The translations under genes were made by a program, and so were the position numbers. From NCBI RefSeq assembly GCF_040892615.1, contig NZ_JBFRYC010000001.1, positions 512,433 to 576,432 on the forward strand: a DNA stretch of 64,000 nt, written 5' to 3'. Source of the DNA: Thioclava arctica. GTDB lineage: Bacteria > Pseudomonadota > Alphaproteobacteria > Rhodobacterales > Rhodobacteraceae. Below, one piece after another: positions 16,446 to 25,328 of this stretch. Every line of letters begins with the position of its first letter. Positions within the stretch are counted from its first letter, which is position 1. Under the pieces are notes generated by a model that had not been told where the DNA came from, searched no databases, and saw nothing but the letters and a program-made list of their open reading frames with translations.

Positions 16446-18473
16446 TCAAGATGATCTTGAGCAGGATTTGAACGGGGCGCGCGCAGGCGGATGAATTTGC
16501 CCCTCGTTTGGCTCGGAAACTGGCGTTTGGGAGGGGGCGCATAGGGCGGGTGGCGCATGGATTGCGCGCGCGATATCCGCCGCCCCGAGCATTAACGCCC
16601 CGCGTGAGGGCGCGGCGATGTAGCGCGGGCTCAGGCGGGGCGCAAAACCCATCTTGAACTGGCGCAGCCCAGCAGCGCTGGCGCCCTTTTCGGCGCGATC
16701 CCAGATCTTGCGCGCAGGCCCAGCGATATCGGCGGCGCGTGGGGGCAGGGCGGCCAGCGAAACGCGCGAAACACCGCACGCACGCGCGGCGTCAATCGCC
16801 GCCAGTATCAGCGCATGCATCGTGCCATCGGGCGCATCTGGGGCTGGGCGCATTAGGTCCAGAACCCAAGCGGCGTGACCGGTATGAAAGCTGGCAAATC
16901 CGATGATCGCGCCGTTGTGGCGCGCGACAATCACAGCCTGATCTGCGACATATGCGGCGCTGAAACGGCCCATCGAAAAGCCCCGCTCGGCCCCGCGTGC
17001 GTACGCCCAAACTGCCGCGATCCGTGCCAAATCACCCGCATCCGGAGCGGCCTCGAACGCGCAGCAGATCCCAGCCTTTTCGGCCTTGCGCAGCTTGCGT
17101 CGCAGACCGGCGCGCGCGGGCGTTGCAAGCTGAAACTCTGACAGGTCCAGCCAGCATTCCAAGGCCACGGGGGCCACATGCCAGCCAGATTTGCGCGCAA
17201 TGCTGGCAGAGCGCGGGCCGAGTTTATAGGCGCAAGCGATCCGCCCTTCATCGCGCGCATTTTCGCGCAGTTGGGCCAAATGGGTTGGCATATCGACATC
17301 GCCAAAGGGGTCAAGAAGACCGATCAGCGCTTGGGATGTGCGCCCGATCATCCAGCCGCTGCGCGCATCAGGGCTTAGCAGCACCGAATGCTCGCCTTGA
17401 CGTAGCAAACCAAGCTCTGGCTGATCCGATTGCCCGATCAGATGCGCCAAACGCGGTGTGAGCACGGGGGCGGGCGGCACGAGATGGGGGCGCAGGCGCG
17501 CGGGATGCGCGCGATCCGAGAGTGCAAGCGCCGCCATCGCCAAAAGGGCAGGCGCCCCGTAATAGACCAGCCGCCACGCAAGAATTGCCGCCAACAACGG
17601 AGCGGTTTCGGGCTGAGGAAGTAGCGCCAGAAGCGTCACTTCGAACGGACCAACCCCTCCGGGTGAGCCAGAGACAAACCCCGCCCCAAGTGCGATCAGA
17701 AAGGCCGGATACAGCGCCAGCGCGCCGATCCCACTGCCCGTAGGCAGCAAAAGCCACAGCGCCAGTGCCGCAAAGGCGGTATCGAGCAAGCACAGCCACA
17801 AAAGACGCCCCATGACGGGCAGCGTCGGCAGGCGCAGATGCCAGCGCGCGATTTTCATCCCCGGCTTCCATAGCGCCACTCCGGTCAGCACACCGCCCAA
17901 CAGCAAAGCGATGCCCGCCATGGCGCGCACGGCCCAAGCCCCTTGGTCCGCCAATGGCACAGGCAGCGCGATCAGCACCAAGGCGCCAAGCAACGCCCAG
18001 GCAGCCAGAAAACTGGCCGCGACTGCGGCAGTCAGGCGCGACGCCTCGAGCAGCGACATTCCCGGCAACATCCGCCAGCGCACCAGCGCGCCCGAAATCA
18101 GGCCAAAGCCCACGGTTTGCGAAATCGCGATGGCAACCCAGCCGGCGCGGCGCGCCCGCTCGGGCGGCTGACCCGTGCCAAGCGCGCGATGCAACAGCGC
18201 GTCATAATTGGCCAAAGCCGCGAAGGAACAGGCGCTGGCGAATGCGGCGAGGGTCCATTGCAGCGGCGACACCTGCGCGAAAGCGGCCGCAATCGCGCCC
18301 CAGTCAAGCGCCGCAATCCGTTCGCGCAGCAACAGCGCAAAGCAAGCCAACAGCGCGATCACCACGATCTGACGCCTCAGCGCGCCCGCCCAACCGGGCA
18401 GGCGCATCTGGCGCGCTTGCACCGCCGAACGGGCGGACCCTGTTCGCGACGTGCTGGACTTGTGTTGCGCCAT
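16446..18473 (-). CDS. MprF-like bifunctional membrane protein (flippase plus DUF2156 aminoacyl-lipid synthase)
   Basis: The 675-residue protein has an N-terminal membrane region with about eight helices (residues 30-330), including the flippase-type GFVSGSPGGVGPFEVTLLALL. A C-terminal cytoplasmic DUF2156/GNAT-like domain (about 350-650) contains LLSPDARSGWMIGRTSQALIGLLDPFGD, RKLRKAEKAG and AYVADQAVIVARHNG. This is the layout of phosphatidylglycerol lysyltransferase MprF, which transfers an aminoacyl group from tRNA to phosphatidylglycerol and flips the product. GGAG precedes the ATG at 18473. The donor amino acid cannot be predicted. It would act in the inner membrane, altering surface charge. 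Confidence 0.85.
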   Translation of the reverse strand: MAQHKSSTSRTGSARSAVQARQMRLPGWAGALRRQIVVIALLACFALLLRERIAALDWGAIAAAFAQVSPLQWTLAAFASACSFAALANYDALLHRALGTGQPPERARRAGWVAIAISQTVGFGLISGALVRWRMLPGMSLLEASRLTAAVAASFLAAWALLGALVLIALPVPLADQGAWAVRAMAGIALLLGGVLTGVALWKPGMKIARWHLRLPTLPVMGRLLWLCLLDTAFAALALWLLLPTGSGIGALALYPAFLIALGAGFVSGSPGGVGPFEVTLLALLPQPETAPLLAAILAWRLVYYGAPALLAMAALALSDRAHPARLRPHLVPPAPVLTPRLAHLIGQSDQPELGLLRQGEHSVLLSPDARSGWMIGRTSQALIGLLDPFGDVDMPTHLAQLRENARDEGRIACAYKLGPRSASIARKSGWHVAPVALECWLDLSEFQLATPARAGLRRKLRKAEKAGICCAFEAAPDAGDLARIAAVWAYARGAERGFSMGRFSAAYVADQAVIVARHNGAIIGFASFHTGHAAWVLDLMRPAPDAPDGTMHALILAAIDAARACGVSRVSLAALPPRAADIAGPARKIWDRAEKGASAAGLRQFKMGFAPRLSPRYIAAPSRGALMLGAADIARAIHAPPALCAPSQTPVSEPNEGQIHPPARAPFKSCSRSS

Positions 18474-18550
18474 TAAATTGCTCCTGGCCGACCCCAACTT
18501 GTCGAACAGGCTAGCGCAGAGCCGTTCACAGGCGCTTAACGCCCACACAG

Positions 18551-18583
18551 CAAAACGCCGGGCGCAACGGCTGCGTCCGGCGT
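18551..18583 (-). terminator. Intrinsic terminator after the ATPase zeta gene
   Basis: A 12-bp stem (18555-18566 with 18572-18583, one G-T pair) and 5-nt loop are followed on the minus strand by TTTT. It lies 26 bp past the stop codon. Confidence 0.85.
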
Positions 18584-18608
18584 GAGATATCGGCGTGAGG
18601 CTGTGGGA

Positions 18609-18923
18609 TCAGATTTCTTCGAGGACCTGACGACGGGCCTCAAGCATGCATTCCGCCATTTTGGCCCGGATCGCGGCTTCATCGGCTTTGCCATCCAGAT
18701 CGGCGGCCAGCTTGCGATAAACGTCCTCATGACCGGCTTCTTCGAAATCGGCCGTCACGACGGAGCTGATATAGTCAGCCGCTGCCGGTCCGGTCTTACC
18801 CAAAAGATCTGCCGCCCAGACGCCGAGCATCTTGTTGCAGCGCGCATCGGCCTTGAACTGCAATTCCGCATCATGGGCGAATTTGTTCTCATAGGCGTTT
18901 TCGCGATCATCGAACGTGGTCAT
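18609..18923 (-). CDS. F1-ATPase inhibitory subunit zeta (DUF1476)
   Basis: This 104-residue four-helix protein starts MTTFDDRENAYENKFAHDAE, the hallmark of DUF1476, which is the zeta inhibitor subunit of alphaproteobacterial F1Fo-ATP synthase first described in Paracoccus. The N-terminal helix inserts in the F1 catalytic interface and blocks ATP hydrolysis. KFAHDAELQFKADARCNKMLGVWAA and the closing MLEARRQVLEEI are family-typical. It is divergent from purC, a conserved neighbourhood in this group. A GGGGGA element precedes the ATG. Confidence 0.93.
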   Translation of the reverse strand: MTTFDDRENAYENKFAHDAELQFKADARCNKMLGVWAADLLGKTGPAAADYISSVVTADFEEAGHEDVYRKLAADLDGKADEAAIRAKMAECMLEARRQVLEEI

Positions 18924-19128
18924 CGGCTGTTTCCCCCGAAGTAAGTTTTTCGTTATCTCTTGATATGCACACCCTTCCCCCACATCGCAAGAGGAACCGC
19001 GCGCGGGCGCATGAGAGTTTGCGCAGTTTGCCTTGCCCCAGCGGCGGGCCTGTTCTATAGGGCAAGCAAGGGTCTCCCATGCCGCCCGCGCCCGGGCTGA
19101 CAGGGAGCGCAGCGAGAACGGAGACGCC

Positions 19129-19890
19129 ATGGCACCGCGGCGCAAGAAAATCTACGAAGGCAAGGCGAAAACGCTGTATGAGGGCCCCGAACCGGGCACG
19201 CTTGTGCAGTATTTCAAAGATGACGCCACCGCGTTCAATGCTCAGAAAAAGGCAACGATCGAGGGCAAAGGCGTTCTCAACAATCGCCTTTCTGAGTATT
19301 TCATGACGGGTTTGACCAATATCGGCGTGCCAAACCACTTCATCAAACGGCTCAATATGCGTGAGCAGTTGATCCGTCAGGTCGAGATCGTACCGCTGGA
19401 AGTGATCGTGCGCAATTTTGCGGCCGGCTCAATTTCCAAGCGCCTTGGACTGGAAGAGGGCACGCCTTTGCCCCGTCCGATCGTGGAATACAGCTACAAG
19501 AACGATGATCTGGGCGACCCGCTGGTGCCCGAGGAATATATCATCGCGTTCGGCTGGGCCAATCAGCAGGATCTGGATGACATCGTGGCGCTGGCGCTGC
19601 GGGTGAATGATTTCCTGACTGGCGTGTTTTATGCCGTTGGTATCAAGCTGATCGATTTCAAAATCGAGGTTGGCCGCGTTTGGGAAGGGGATTTCATGCG
19701 CCTTCTGGTCGCCGATGAAATCAGCCCCGATAGCTGCCGTCTGTGGGACATGAAGACCGGCGAGAAGCTGGACAAGGATGTGTTCCGGCGCGATCTGGGC
19801 AACTTGACCGACGCCTATACCGAAGTTGCGCGGCGGCTGGGCGTATTGCCCACCAATACCGCGCAGATCAAACCGACCCTGATCAACTGA
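19129..19890 (+). CDS. purC: Phosphoribosylaminoimidazole-succinocarboxamide synthase
   Basis: PurC (SAICAR synthase) ligates aspartate to CAIR with ATP in de novo purine synthesis. The 253-residue length is normal. KKIYEGKAKTLYEGPEPG is the ATP-binding N-terminal hairpin, VEIVPLEVIVRNFAAGSISKRLG holds a substrate-binding segment, and the signature IKLIDFKIEVGR and DEISPDSCRLWD follows. GGAG lies at proper distance from the ATG. It leads a cluster with purS and purQ (14 bp and 64 bp gaps), so three purine genes are co-transcribed. purL is not in the window. Confidence 0.97.
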   Translation: MAPRRKKIYEGKAKTLYEGPEPGTLVQYFKDDATAFNAQKKATIEGKGVLNNRLSEYFMTGLTNIGVPNHFIKRLNMREQLIRQVEIVPLEVIVRNFAAGSISKRLGLEEGTPLPRPIVEYSYKNDDLGDPLVPEEYIIAFGWANQQDLDDIVALALRVNDFLTGVFYAVGIKLIDFKIEVGRVWEGDFMRLLVADEISPDSCRLWDMKTGEKLDKDVFRRDLGNLTDAYTEVARRLGVLPTNTAQIKPTLIN

Positions 19891-19904
19891 AAGGAGCCCC
19901 GGCG

Positions 19905-20144
19905 ATGAAAGCGCGCGTGCATGTGATGCTTAAGGATGGGGTGCTTGACCCGCAAGGTGAGGCGGTGCGTCATGCACTGGGCCATCTGGGCTTTTCGGGG
20001 GTTGAGGGCGTGCGTCAGGGCAAGGTGATCGAGCTGGATCTGGCCGCAACCGATGCCGCAAGCGCAGAGGCGGAAGTGCAAAAGATGTGCGACAAGCTGC
20101 TCGCGAACACCGTGATCGAAAAATACACCGTCGAGATCGTCTGA
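19905..20144 (+). CDS. purS: Phosphoribosylformylglycinamidine synthase subunit PurS
   Basis: PurS is the 79-residue dimeric adaptor that bridges PurQ and PurL in the three-part FGAM synthase. MKARVHVMLKDGVLDPQGEAV is the family start, GVEGVRQGKVIELDL the central strand-loop-strand, and CDKLLANTVIEKYTVEIV the end. AAGGAG lies 8 bp before the ATG. Its presence shows that this organism uses the split FGAM synthase rather than the single-chain enzyme. Confidence 0.96.
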   Translation: MKARVHVMLKDGVLDPQGEAVRHALGHLGFSGVEGVRQGKVIELDLAATDAASAEAEVQKMCDKLLANTVIEKYTVEIV

Positions 20145-20208
20145 ACCCGCCGGGGCGCTGCTCCGAACCTCGGGATATTTCAAACACTTGAAAGCAGGAG
20201 CCGCTGCG

Positions 20209-20877
20209 ATGAAAGCCGCTGTCATCACCTTTCCCGGGTCCAATTGCGACCGTGATCTGGCCGTGGGCTTTGAAAAGGCCGGCGCACAGGTGATCAAGGT
20301 CTGGCACAAGGAGACCGAACTGCCCGACGGGATTGATGTGATCGGCGTGCCGGGCGGGTTTTCCTATGGCGATTATCTGCGCTGTGGGGCGATTGCGTCG
20401 CGCTCTCCGGTGGGGCAGGCGATTGCCGATTTCGCCGCGCGGGGTGGCTATGTTCTGGGTATCTGCAACGGGTTCCAGATCTTGACCGAAATGGGCCTGC
20501 TGCCGGGCGCGTTGATGCGCAATGCTTCGTTGAAATATATCTGCAAGTCAGTCGCCTTGACCGTGGCCAGTGCCAACAGCCCCTATACCGAAAGCTACGG
20601 GGCGGGGGCGCAGGTGACCTTTCCGATTGCGCACCATGACGGCAATTACCAGATCGACCCCGAGGGGTTGGCCGCGCTGAAAGCCGAGGATCGGGTGGCG
20701 TTTCGCTATGTCGACAACCCCAATGGATCGGTTGATGACATCGCCGGAGTGCTTAGCGAAAACCGCCGGGTTTTGGGTATGATGCCCCATCCCGAACGCG
20801 CGATTGAGCCTGCGCAAGGTGGCGCCGATGGGGCGGCGCTTTTCCGCGCGTTGTCTGGGATCATGGCAAGCGCCTGA
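20209..20877 (+). CDS. purQ: Phosphoribosylformylglycinamidine synthase glutaminase subunit PurQ
   Basis: This 222-residue class I glutamine amidotransferase supplies ammonia to PurL for FGAM formation. The nucleophile is C86 in the elbow LGICNGFQIL, and the His-Glu pair is in MMPHPERA near the C-terminus. FPGSNCDRD and VPGGFSYGDYLRCGAIA are PurQ-specific. AGGAG precedes the ATG; an in-frame TTG at 20188 would add 7 residues but is less likely. Downstream the dctB-like gene follows after 46 bp, so partial read-through is possible. Confidence 0.96.
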   Translation: MKAAVITFPGSNCDRDLAVGFEKAGAQVIKVWHKETELPDGIDVIGVPGGFSYGDYLRCGAIASRSPVGQAIADFAARGGYVLGICNGFQILTEMGLLPGALMRNASLKYICKSVALTVASANSPYTESYGAGAQVTFPIAHHDGNYQIDPEGLAALKAEDRVAFRYVDNPNGSVDDIAGVLSENRRVLGMMPHPERAIEPAQGGADGAALFRALSGIMASA

Positions 20878-20923
20878 GAGCGCATGCTTGCCCGCGCTCA
20901 TTGCACTGGCGTAAGTTGGCGCC

Positions 20924-22723
20924 ATGTCTGATGAAACATCGCAAGATCTGATATTGCCCGAGGCAGACGAGCCCGCGCCCAATGCGCGCCGCGTGCGTGC
21001 CCGCTGGCTGATGCGGATCGCTGTGGCGGCGGTTTTGGTGCTGGCCGTGGCGGTGATGTGGGTCAGCAATCTCTGGCTGACGCAGCGCTTCACCGAAACC
21101 ACGCGCGTGCGCGCCGAGTTGCGACTGGCCCTATATACCGGCAACATCATGTCCGAGTTGCAGCGCACCAATGTTGTGCCGCTCTTGCTGGCGCGTGACC
21201 CGCAACTGATACAAGCGCTTGATTCAAATGACTATTCTACGGCCTCGGCGCAGTTGATCTCAGCGCGCAAAGAGGTGGCGGTGGCCTCGATCCGCTTGCT
21301 GGACATGCAGGGGCGGGTGGTGGCCTCAACCAACCGCACGCAGATCGGCATGGGCTTTTCCACAGAGGCGTTTTTCGTCGATGCAACGCGCTCGCGCGAT
21401 ACGATCTTTTCGCTTAACAGCAATACGGCGGGGGGCGCGGAGTTCGACTATTCGCGCGCCGTCGTTCAAGACAATCGCCCCGTCGGGGTGATCGTGGTTG
21501 AGGCCGATCTTTCGAAATTCGAGCGCTCTTGGGCGGGCATTTCGGATGCGGTGGCGGTGACGGATAGTGCGGGCACGATCATTTTGACGACCGAGCCGCG
21601 TTGGCGCGGGTTGACGATGGCGCAGGCTTTGGCGGCGCGCTCGGCCCCCACGGCGATTCAGCGCGCGCTGCAAGCCACAGCCGATTGGGCCAATGAGGCC
21701 CCGGATGCCTATCTCAAGGGGCAGGCCGTGATGCGCACCGAGGCGCGCGTGCCGTTCCGCGGTTGGAAAATGATCGCGTTTACCAGCTATGATTCGGTCC
21801 GCGAGCGGGTGAATGCGGTGCTGGCGCTGGAAATCATGGGGTTCGCGATCTTGTTGGCGCTGGTGTTTTACGCGCTGTCGCGGCGTGCGCGGCGCCAAAG
21901 TCAGGCCCTGCGCGCCGAATCGGCAGAGCTGCGCACCCTGAACGTGCGCCTGTCGCGCGAGATTGCCGAGCGCGAGAAAGCCCAGATGGACCTTGCCGTG
22001 GCCGAACAAACCTTGGCGCAAAGTTCCAAACTCGCCGCTTTGGGCGAGATGTCGGCGGCAGTGAGCCACGAGTTGAATCAGCCGCTGGCCGCGATGAAAA
22101 CCTATCTGGCGGGGGCGAAACTGCTGCTCCAGCGCGCGCGCACCGAAGAGGCGCTCTCCTCGTTCCAGCGGATTGACGATCTGATCGGGCGGATGGGGGC
22201 GATCACGCGTCAGCTGAAATCTTATGCCCGAAAAGGCGGTGAGGCGTTTGAGCCAGTCGATCTGCGCGCCGCGCTCTCTGAGGCGCTCGCGATGATGGAA
22301 CCGCAGCTTAAAACCCGCAAATTGCACATCATCCGCACGATGCCGCGCGGATCTGTTATGGTGATGGCAGATCGCATCCGTTTGGAGCAGGTTATCATTA
22401 ACCTGTTGCGCAATGCCTTGGACGCCACCAAGTCAGTGGCCGAACCCCAAGTCGAGCTGATGCTGACGGCGGGGGAGACTGCCGTTTTGAGCGTGCGCGA
22501 TAATGGCCCCGGGATCAGCGATCTCGACAAGCTGTTCGAGCCGTTCTGGACGACAAAGAAACCGGGCGAGGGAACGGGGCTTGGCCTTGCGATTTCCTCG
22601 TCCATCGTGGCTGATTTCGGCGGTCGCATGACCGCGCATAATTCTGAGGGTGGGGGCGCTGTGTTCGAAGTGCAGTTGCCGCTTTTGTCGGATAAGAACA
22701 GGTCCATTAGGGCTGCGGAGTAA
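20924..22723 (+). CDS. DctB-like sensor histidine kinase
   Basis: The 599-residue membrane kinase has two membrane helices (about residues 31-52 and 300-318) flanking a periplasmic double-PAS/Cache-type sensor (residues 55-295). A coiled-coil linker (325-375) follows. The HisKA box AAVSHELNQPLAAMKTYLAGA has the phosphorylated histidine at 382. HATPase motifs are IINLLRNALDA (N-box), VRDNGPGI (G1), PFWTTKKPGEGTGLGLAIS (F and G2). This is the layout of DctB, which senses C4-dicarboxylates. The partner gene follows after 3 bp. No dicarboxylate transporter genes are near, so the ligand is uncertain. Confidence 0.88.
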   Translation: MSDETSQDLILPEADEPAPNARRVRARWLMRIAVAAVLVLAVAVMWVSNLWLTQRFTETTRVRAELRLALYTGNIMSELQRTNVVPLLLARDPQLIQALDSNDYSTASAQLISARKEVAVASIRLLDMQGRVVASTNRTQIGMGFSTEAFFVDATRSRDTIFSLNSNTAGGAEFDYSRAVVQDNRPVGVIVVEADLSKFERSWAGISDAVAVTDSAGTIILTTEPRWRGLTMAQALAARSAPTAIQRALQATADWANEAPDAYLKGQAVMRTEARVPFRGWKMIAFTSYDSVRERVNAVLALEIMGFAILLALVFYALSRRARRQSQALRAESAELRTLNVRLSREIAEREKAQMDLAVAEQTLAQSSKLAALGEMSAAVSHELNQPLAAMKTYLAGAKLLLQRARTEEALSSFQRIDDLIGRMGAITRQLKSYARKGGEAFEPVDLRAALSEALAMMEPQLKTRKLHIIRTMPRGSVMVMADRIRLEQVIINLLRNALDATKSVAEPQVELMLTAGETAVLSVRDNGPGISDLDKLFEPFWTTKKPGEGTGLGLAISSSIVADFGGRMTAHNSEGGGAVFEVQLPLLSDKNRSIRAAE

Positions 22724-22726
22724 GAT

Positions 22727-24058
22727 ATGGCTAGAATGATGAAGGTCGCGATCGTCGATGATGAAGAGGACATGCGCCAATCGGTCAGCCAATGGCTGGC
22801 GCTGTCGGGGTTTGACACCGAGACCTATCCCACTGCTGAGGATGCGCTCAAGGAAATTGGCGCGGATTGGCCGGGCGTTGTGATTTCCGACATTCGGATG
22901 CCGGGGATGGACGGCATGGCGTTTCTCAAGCGGTTGATGGGCATTGATAGCGGTTTGCCGGTGATCATGATCACCGGGCATGGCGATGTGCCCATGGCGG
23001 TTGAGGCGATGCGCCTTGGCGCGATGGATTTCATGGAAAAACCCTTTAGCCCCGACCGGATGACCGAGCTGGCCAAACGTGCCACGCAAGCCCGGCGCAC
23101 CACGCTGGACAACCGCGCTCTGCGTCGTGATCTGGCCAAGGGCGAAAAGGTGATCGGCAAGCTGATCGGCACCTCTGAACCGATGGAGCGGCTGCGCGAG
23201 GACGTGCTTGATCTCAGTCAGGCCGATGGTCATGTGCTGATTGATGGCGAGACCGGGTCGGGCAAGACCTTGGTGGCGCATGCGCTGCATGCCACGGGCC
23301 CGCGCGCGGGTAAGAAATTCGTCATGGTTTCCTGTGCCGCCTTCACCGAAGAGGCGCTGGCGGCCAAGCTGTTTGGCCCCGTCGAAGAGGGCGGTTTGCC
23401 CCTTGTCGAAGAGGCGCGCGGCGGCACCCTTTGCCTTGAGGATGTCGAGGCGCTGAGCCAACCGCTTCAGGCGCGGTTGCTGCAATTCATCAACGATCAA
23501 GGCACGCCTGCCGAGACCCGGATCGTGGCGATCTGCAACACCCATGGCGAGGGCAAGACGGTCGAGGATGCGCTGCGCCCCGACCTGTATTACCGCCTTG
23601 CCGCGTTGAAAATCACCCTGCCGCCGTTGCGTGCGCGCGGTGAAGATATTCTGACACTGTTCAACCGGATGTCGGAGCAATTCGCCGATGAATATGGCTG
23701 CGACGTCCCCGAGGTGACCGCGCAAGAGGCCGCGCAACTGCTGCAAGCGCCGTGGCCGGGCAATGTGCGCCAGCTCATCAACGTGGCCGAGCGTGCGGTG
23801 CTGCAATCGCGGCGCGGTTCGGGTTCGATTGCTTCGCTTCTGATGGCCGATGACGAAGATACCGGCCCGGCGGCGATCACCACCGAGGGCAAGCCGTTGA
23901 AAGAATATGTCGAGAGCTTTGAAAAAATGCTGATCGACAACACGATGCGCCGTCACAAGGGATCTATCGCGGCGGTGATGGAAGAACTGTGTCTGCCGCG
24001 CCGCACCCTGAACGAGAAGATGGCGAAATACGGGCTTCAGCGGTCAGATTATTTGTGA
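22727..24058 (+). CDS. DctD-like response regulator lacking the GAFTGA loop
   Basis: The 443-residue product has a receiver domain (residues 5-120, phosphorylated D55, K105), an AAA+ domain (about 145-370) and a Fis-type helix-turn-helix (about 400-440; GSIAAVMEELCLPRRTLNEKMAKYGL). Walker A is intact (GETGSGKT, 174-181), and the arginine-finger region RPDLYYRLAALKI and PWPGNVRQL are present. The GAFTGA loop that contacts sigma-54 is deleted: KLFGPVEEGGLPLVEEA replaces it. Walker B reads GGTLCLEDVE instead of GGTLFLDEIE. The protein probably activates sigma-70 promoters, as known for Rhodobacter NtrC, or acts without ATP hydrolysis. The gene is 3 bp from the kinase gene and overlaps the converging LysR gene by 10 bp. 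Confidence 0.88.
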   Translation: MARMMKVAIVDDEEDMRQSVSQWLALSGFDTETYPTAEDALKEIGADWPGVVISDIRMPGMDGMAFLKRLMGIDSGLPVIMITGHGDVPMAVEAMRLGAMDFMEKPFSPDRMTELAKRATQARRTTLDNRALRRDLAKGEKVIGKLIGTSEPMERLREDVLDLSQADGHVLIDGETGSGKTLVAHALHATGPRAGKKFVMVSCAAFTEEALAAKLFGPVEEGGLPLVEEARGGTLCLEDVEALSQPLQARLLQFINDQGTPAETRIVAICNTHGEGKTVEDALRPDLYYRLAALKITLPPLRARGEDILTLFNRMSEQFADEYGCDVPEVTAQEAAQLLQAPWPGNVRQLINVAERAVLQSRRGSGSIASLLMADDEDTGPAAITTEGKPLKEYVESFEKMLIDNTMRRHKGSIAAVMEELCLPRRTLNEKMAKYGLQRSDYL

Positions 24059-24963
24059 CAGGGCAGCGGCGCGTCGGGCAGAAACTCGCCACGCGCCGCC
24101 CCCACCTGATCGGCGATAAAGCGCATCGTGGTGCGCACCCGCGCGCTGTCGCGTAAATCCTGATGCGCTACCAGCCAGAATGAACGCCGAATTTCGATCT
24201 GCTCGGGCAGAACGGCGATCAATTCGGGGCTGTGTTGAGCCATGAAATCGGGCAAAATCCCCAGACCTTTGCCTGCCGCCACCGCGCGCATCTGCGCAAA
24301 CAGGTTGGTCGAAGACAGCTGGGGCACGTGATCGCCCATCACCAGTGACAGGTAATCCAGCTCGGGCGTGTAGATCAGCTCGGGGATGTAGCCGATCAGC
24401 AGATGCTGGCCCAAGGTTTCGGTATCGGTGACGGGATGAGCGTCTAGATAATCGGGCGCGCCATAGAGATGCAGCGTGTAATCGGTCAGTTTGCGCGAAA
24501 TCAGCCGTCCCTTTTCGGGCCGTGACAGGGTGATGGCGATATCGGCTTCGCGTTTGGACAGGCTGAAAATGCGCGGCGTGGCGACCAGTTGCACCTCGAG
24601 GTCGGGATTGTCGCGCGCGAAATCGGCCAGCCGCGGAGCAAGGAAAAACGCACCGAACCCGTCGGGTGCGCCGATTCGCACCGAACCCGACAGCGCATAT
24701 AGCTCGCCTGCGATATCGTCATGCACCTTGGCTGCGACGCTTTCGATCTGCTCGCCATGACGCAGCAGCCGCTCGCCCGCGCTCGTCAGTGCATAGCCGC
24801 GCGGGCTGCGTTCAAACAACTGCGCGCCAAGCTGTTTTTCCAGCGCCCCCACCCGGCGCGACACGGTCGCATGATCCGATCCGATGATCCGCGCTGCCGC
24901 CGTCAGACGACCCGCGCGCGCCACGGCCAGAAAATAGCGAAGATCGTCCCAATCGAAAGTCAT
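24049..24963 (-). CDS. LysR-family transcriptional regulator
   Basis: The 304-residue LysR-type regulator has an N-terminal winged helix (MTFDWDDLRYFLAVARAGRLTAAARIIGSDHATVSRRVGALE) and a LysR substrate domain from about residue 90. It belongs to the same subfamily as the regulator at 36249 (shared DWDDLR.FLAVARA start, NLSKREAD-like FSLSKREADIAIT and IGYIPELIYTPELDYL). AGGAG precedes the ATG. It is divergent from the ABC transporter operon at 25329, with an inverted repeat ATTTGCG-N11-CGCAAAT just upstream of its own start. It may control that transporter, itself or both. Confidence 0.87.
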   Translation of the reverse strand: MTFDWDDLRYFLAVARAGRLTAAARIIGSDHATVSRRVGALEKQLGAQLFERSPRGYALTSAGERLLRHGEQIESVAAKVHDDIAGELYALSGSVRIGAPDGFGAFFLAPRLADFARDNPDLEVQLVATPRIFSLSKREADIAITLSRPEKGRLISRKLTDYTLHLYGAPDYLDAHPVTDTETLGQHLLIGYIPELIYTPELDYLSLVMGDHVPQLSSTNLFAQMRAVAAGKGLGILPDFMAQHSPELIAVLPEQIEIRRSFWLVAHQDLRDSARVRTTMRFIADQVGAARGEFLPDAPLPCHK

Positions 24964-25328
24964 AACATCTCCTGAACGGGTATGGGCATTTGCGCACATC
25001 AACTTCGCAAATCGTGGCATGGCCGCGCGGCGGCTCCCACCTATCCTTTAGGCCTAGATTGGTGATTGCTTGTTTTGCGTGTGATAACGCTATGTTGACT
25101 CTGAGTGAGGGTCGTGGCGGTTTATGCAACACGTGAACGTGTGAGTGCCGGTCTGGCAAGACTTCACGACGCACCCCATTGGAGGACGGGGCCGGGGTGT
25201 GTGAGGATGGCGCAAGAATTGCGTATCGCCCCCCAAGGCTGGGGCTCGCGCGATCAAGACGGATCCAAACGATGCCGCTTGCGGGTGGTTTCGGGCGGAC
25301 AATAGACAACAATCAGGGAGGAAGATTC
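24964..25328. other. Divergent promoter region between LysR gene and ABC transporter operon
   Basis: These 365 bp separate two divergent units. Near the LysR start lies a palindromic operator (24988-25012). The transporter side holds a long untranslated leader with a strong GGAGG near the substrate-binding protein start. No small gene with a convincing ribosome-binding site was found. Confidence 0.55.
24988..25012. promoter_or_regulatory. LysR-type operator (T-N11-A palindrome)
   Basis: ATTTGCG and CGCAAAT form a perfect inverted repeat with an 11-bp spacer, 25 bp upstream of the LysR gene start. The layout fits the classical LysR box and suggests autoregulation and possible control of the divergent transporter. 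Confidence 0.6.

Noticed and set aside
16446..16460. 15-bp palindrome TCAAGATGATCTTGA over the MprF-like stop codon
   Set aside because: The loop is too small and no U-tract follows, so it is neither a terminator nor a supported operator.
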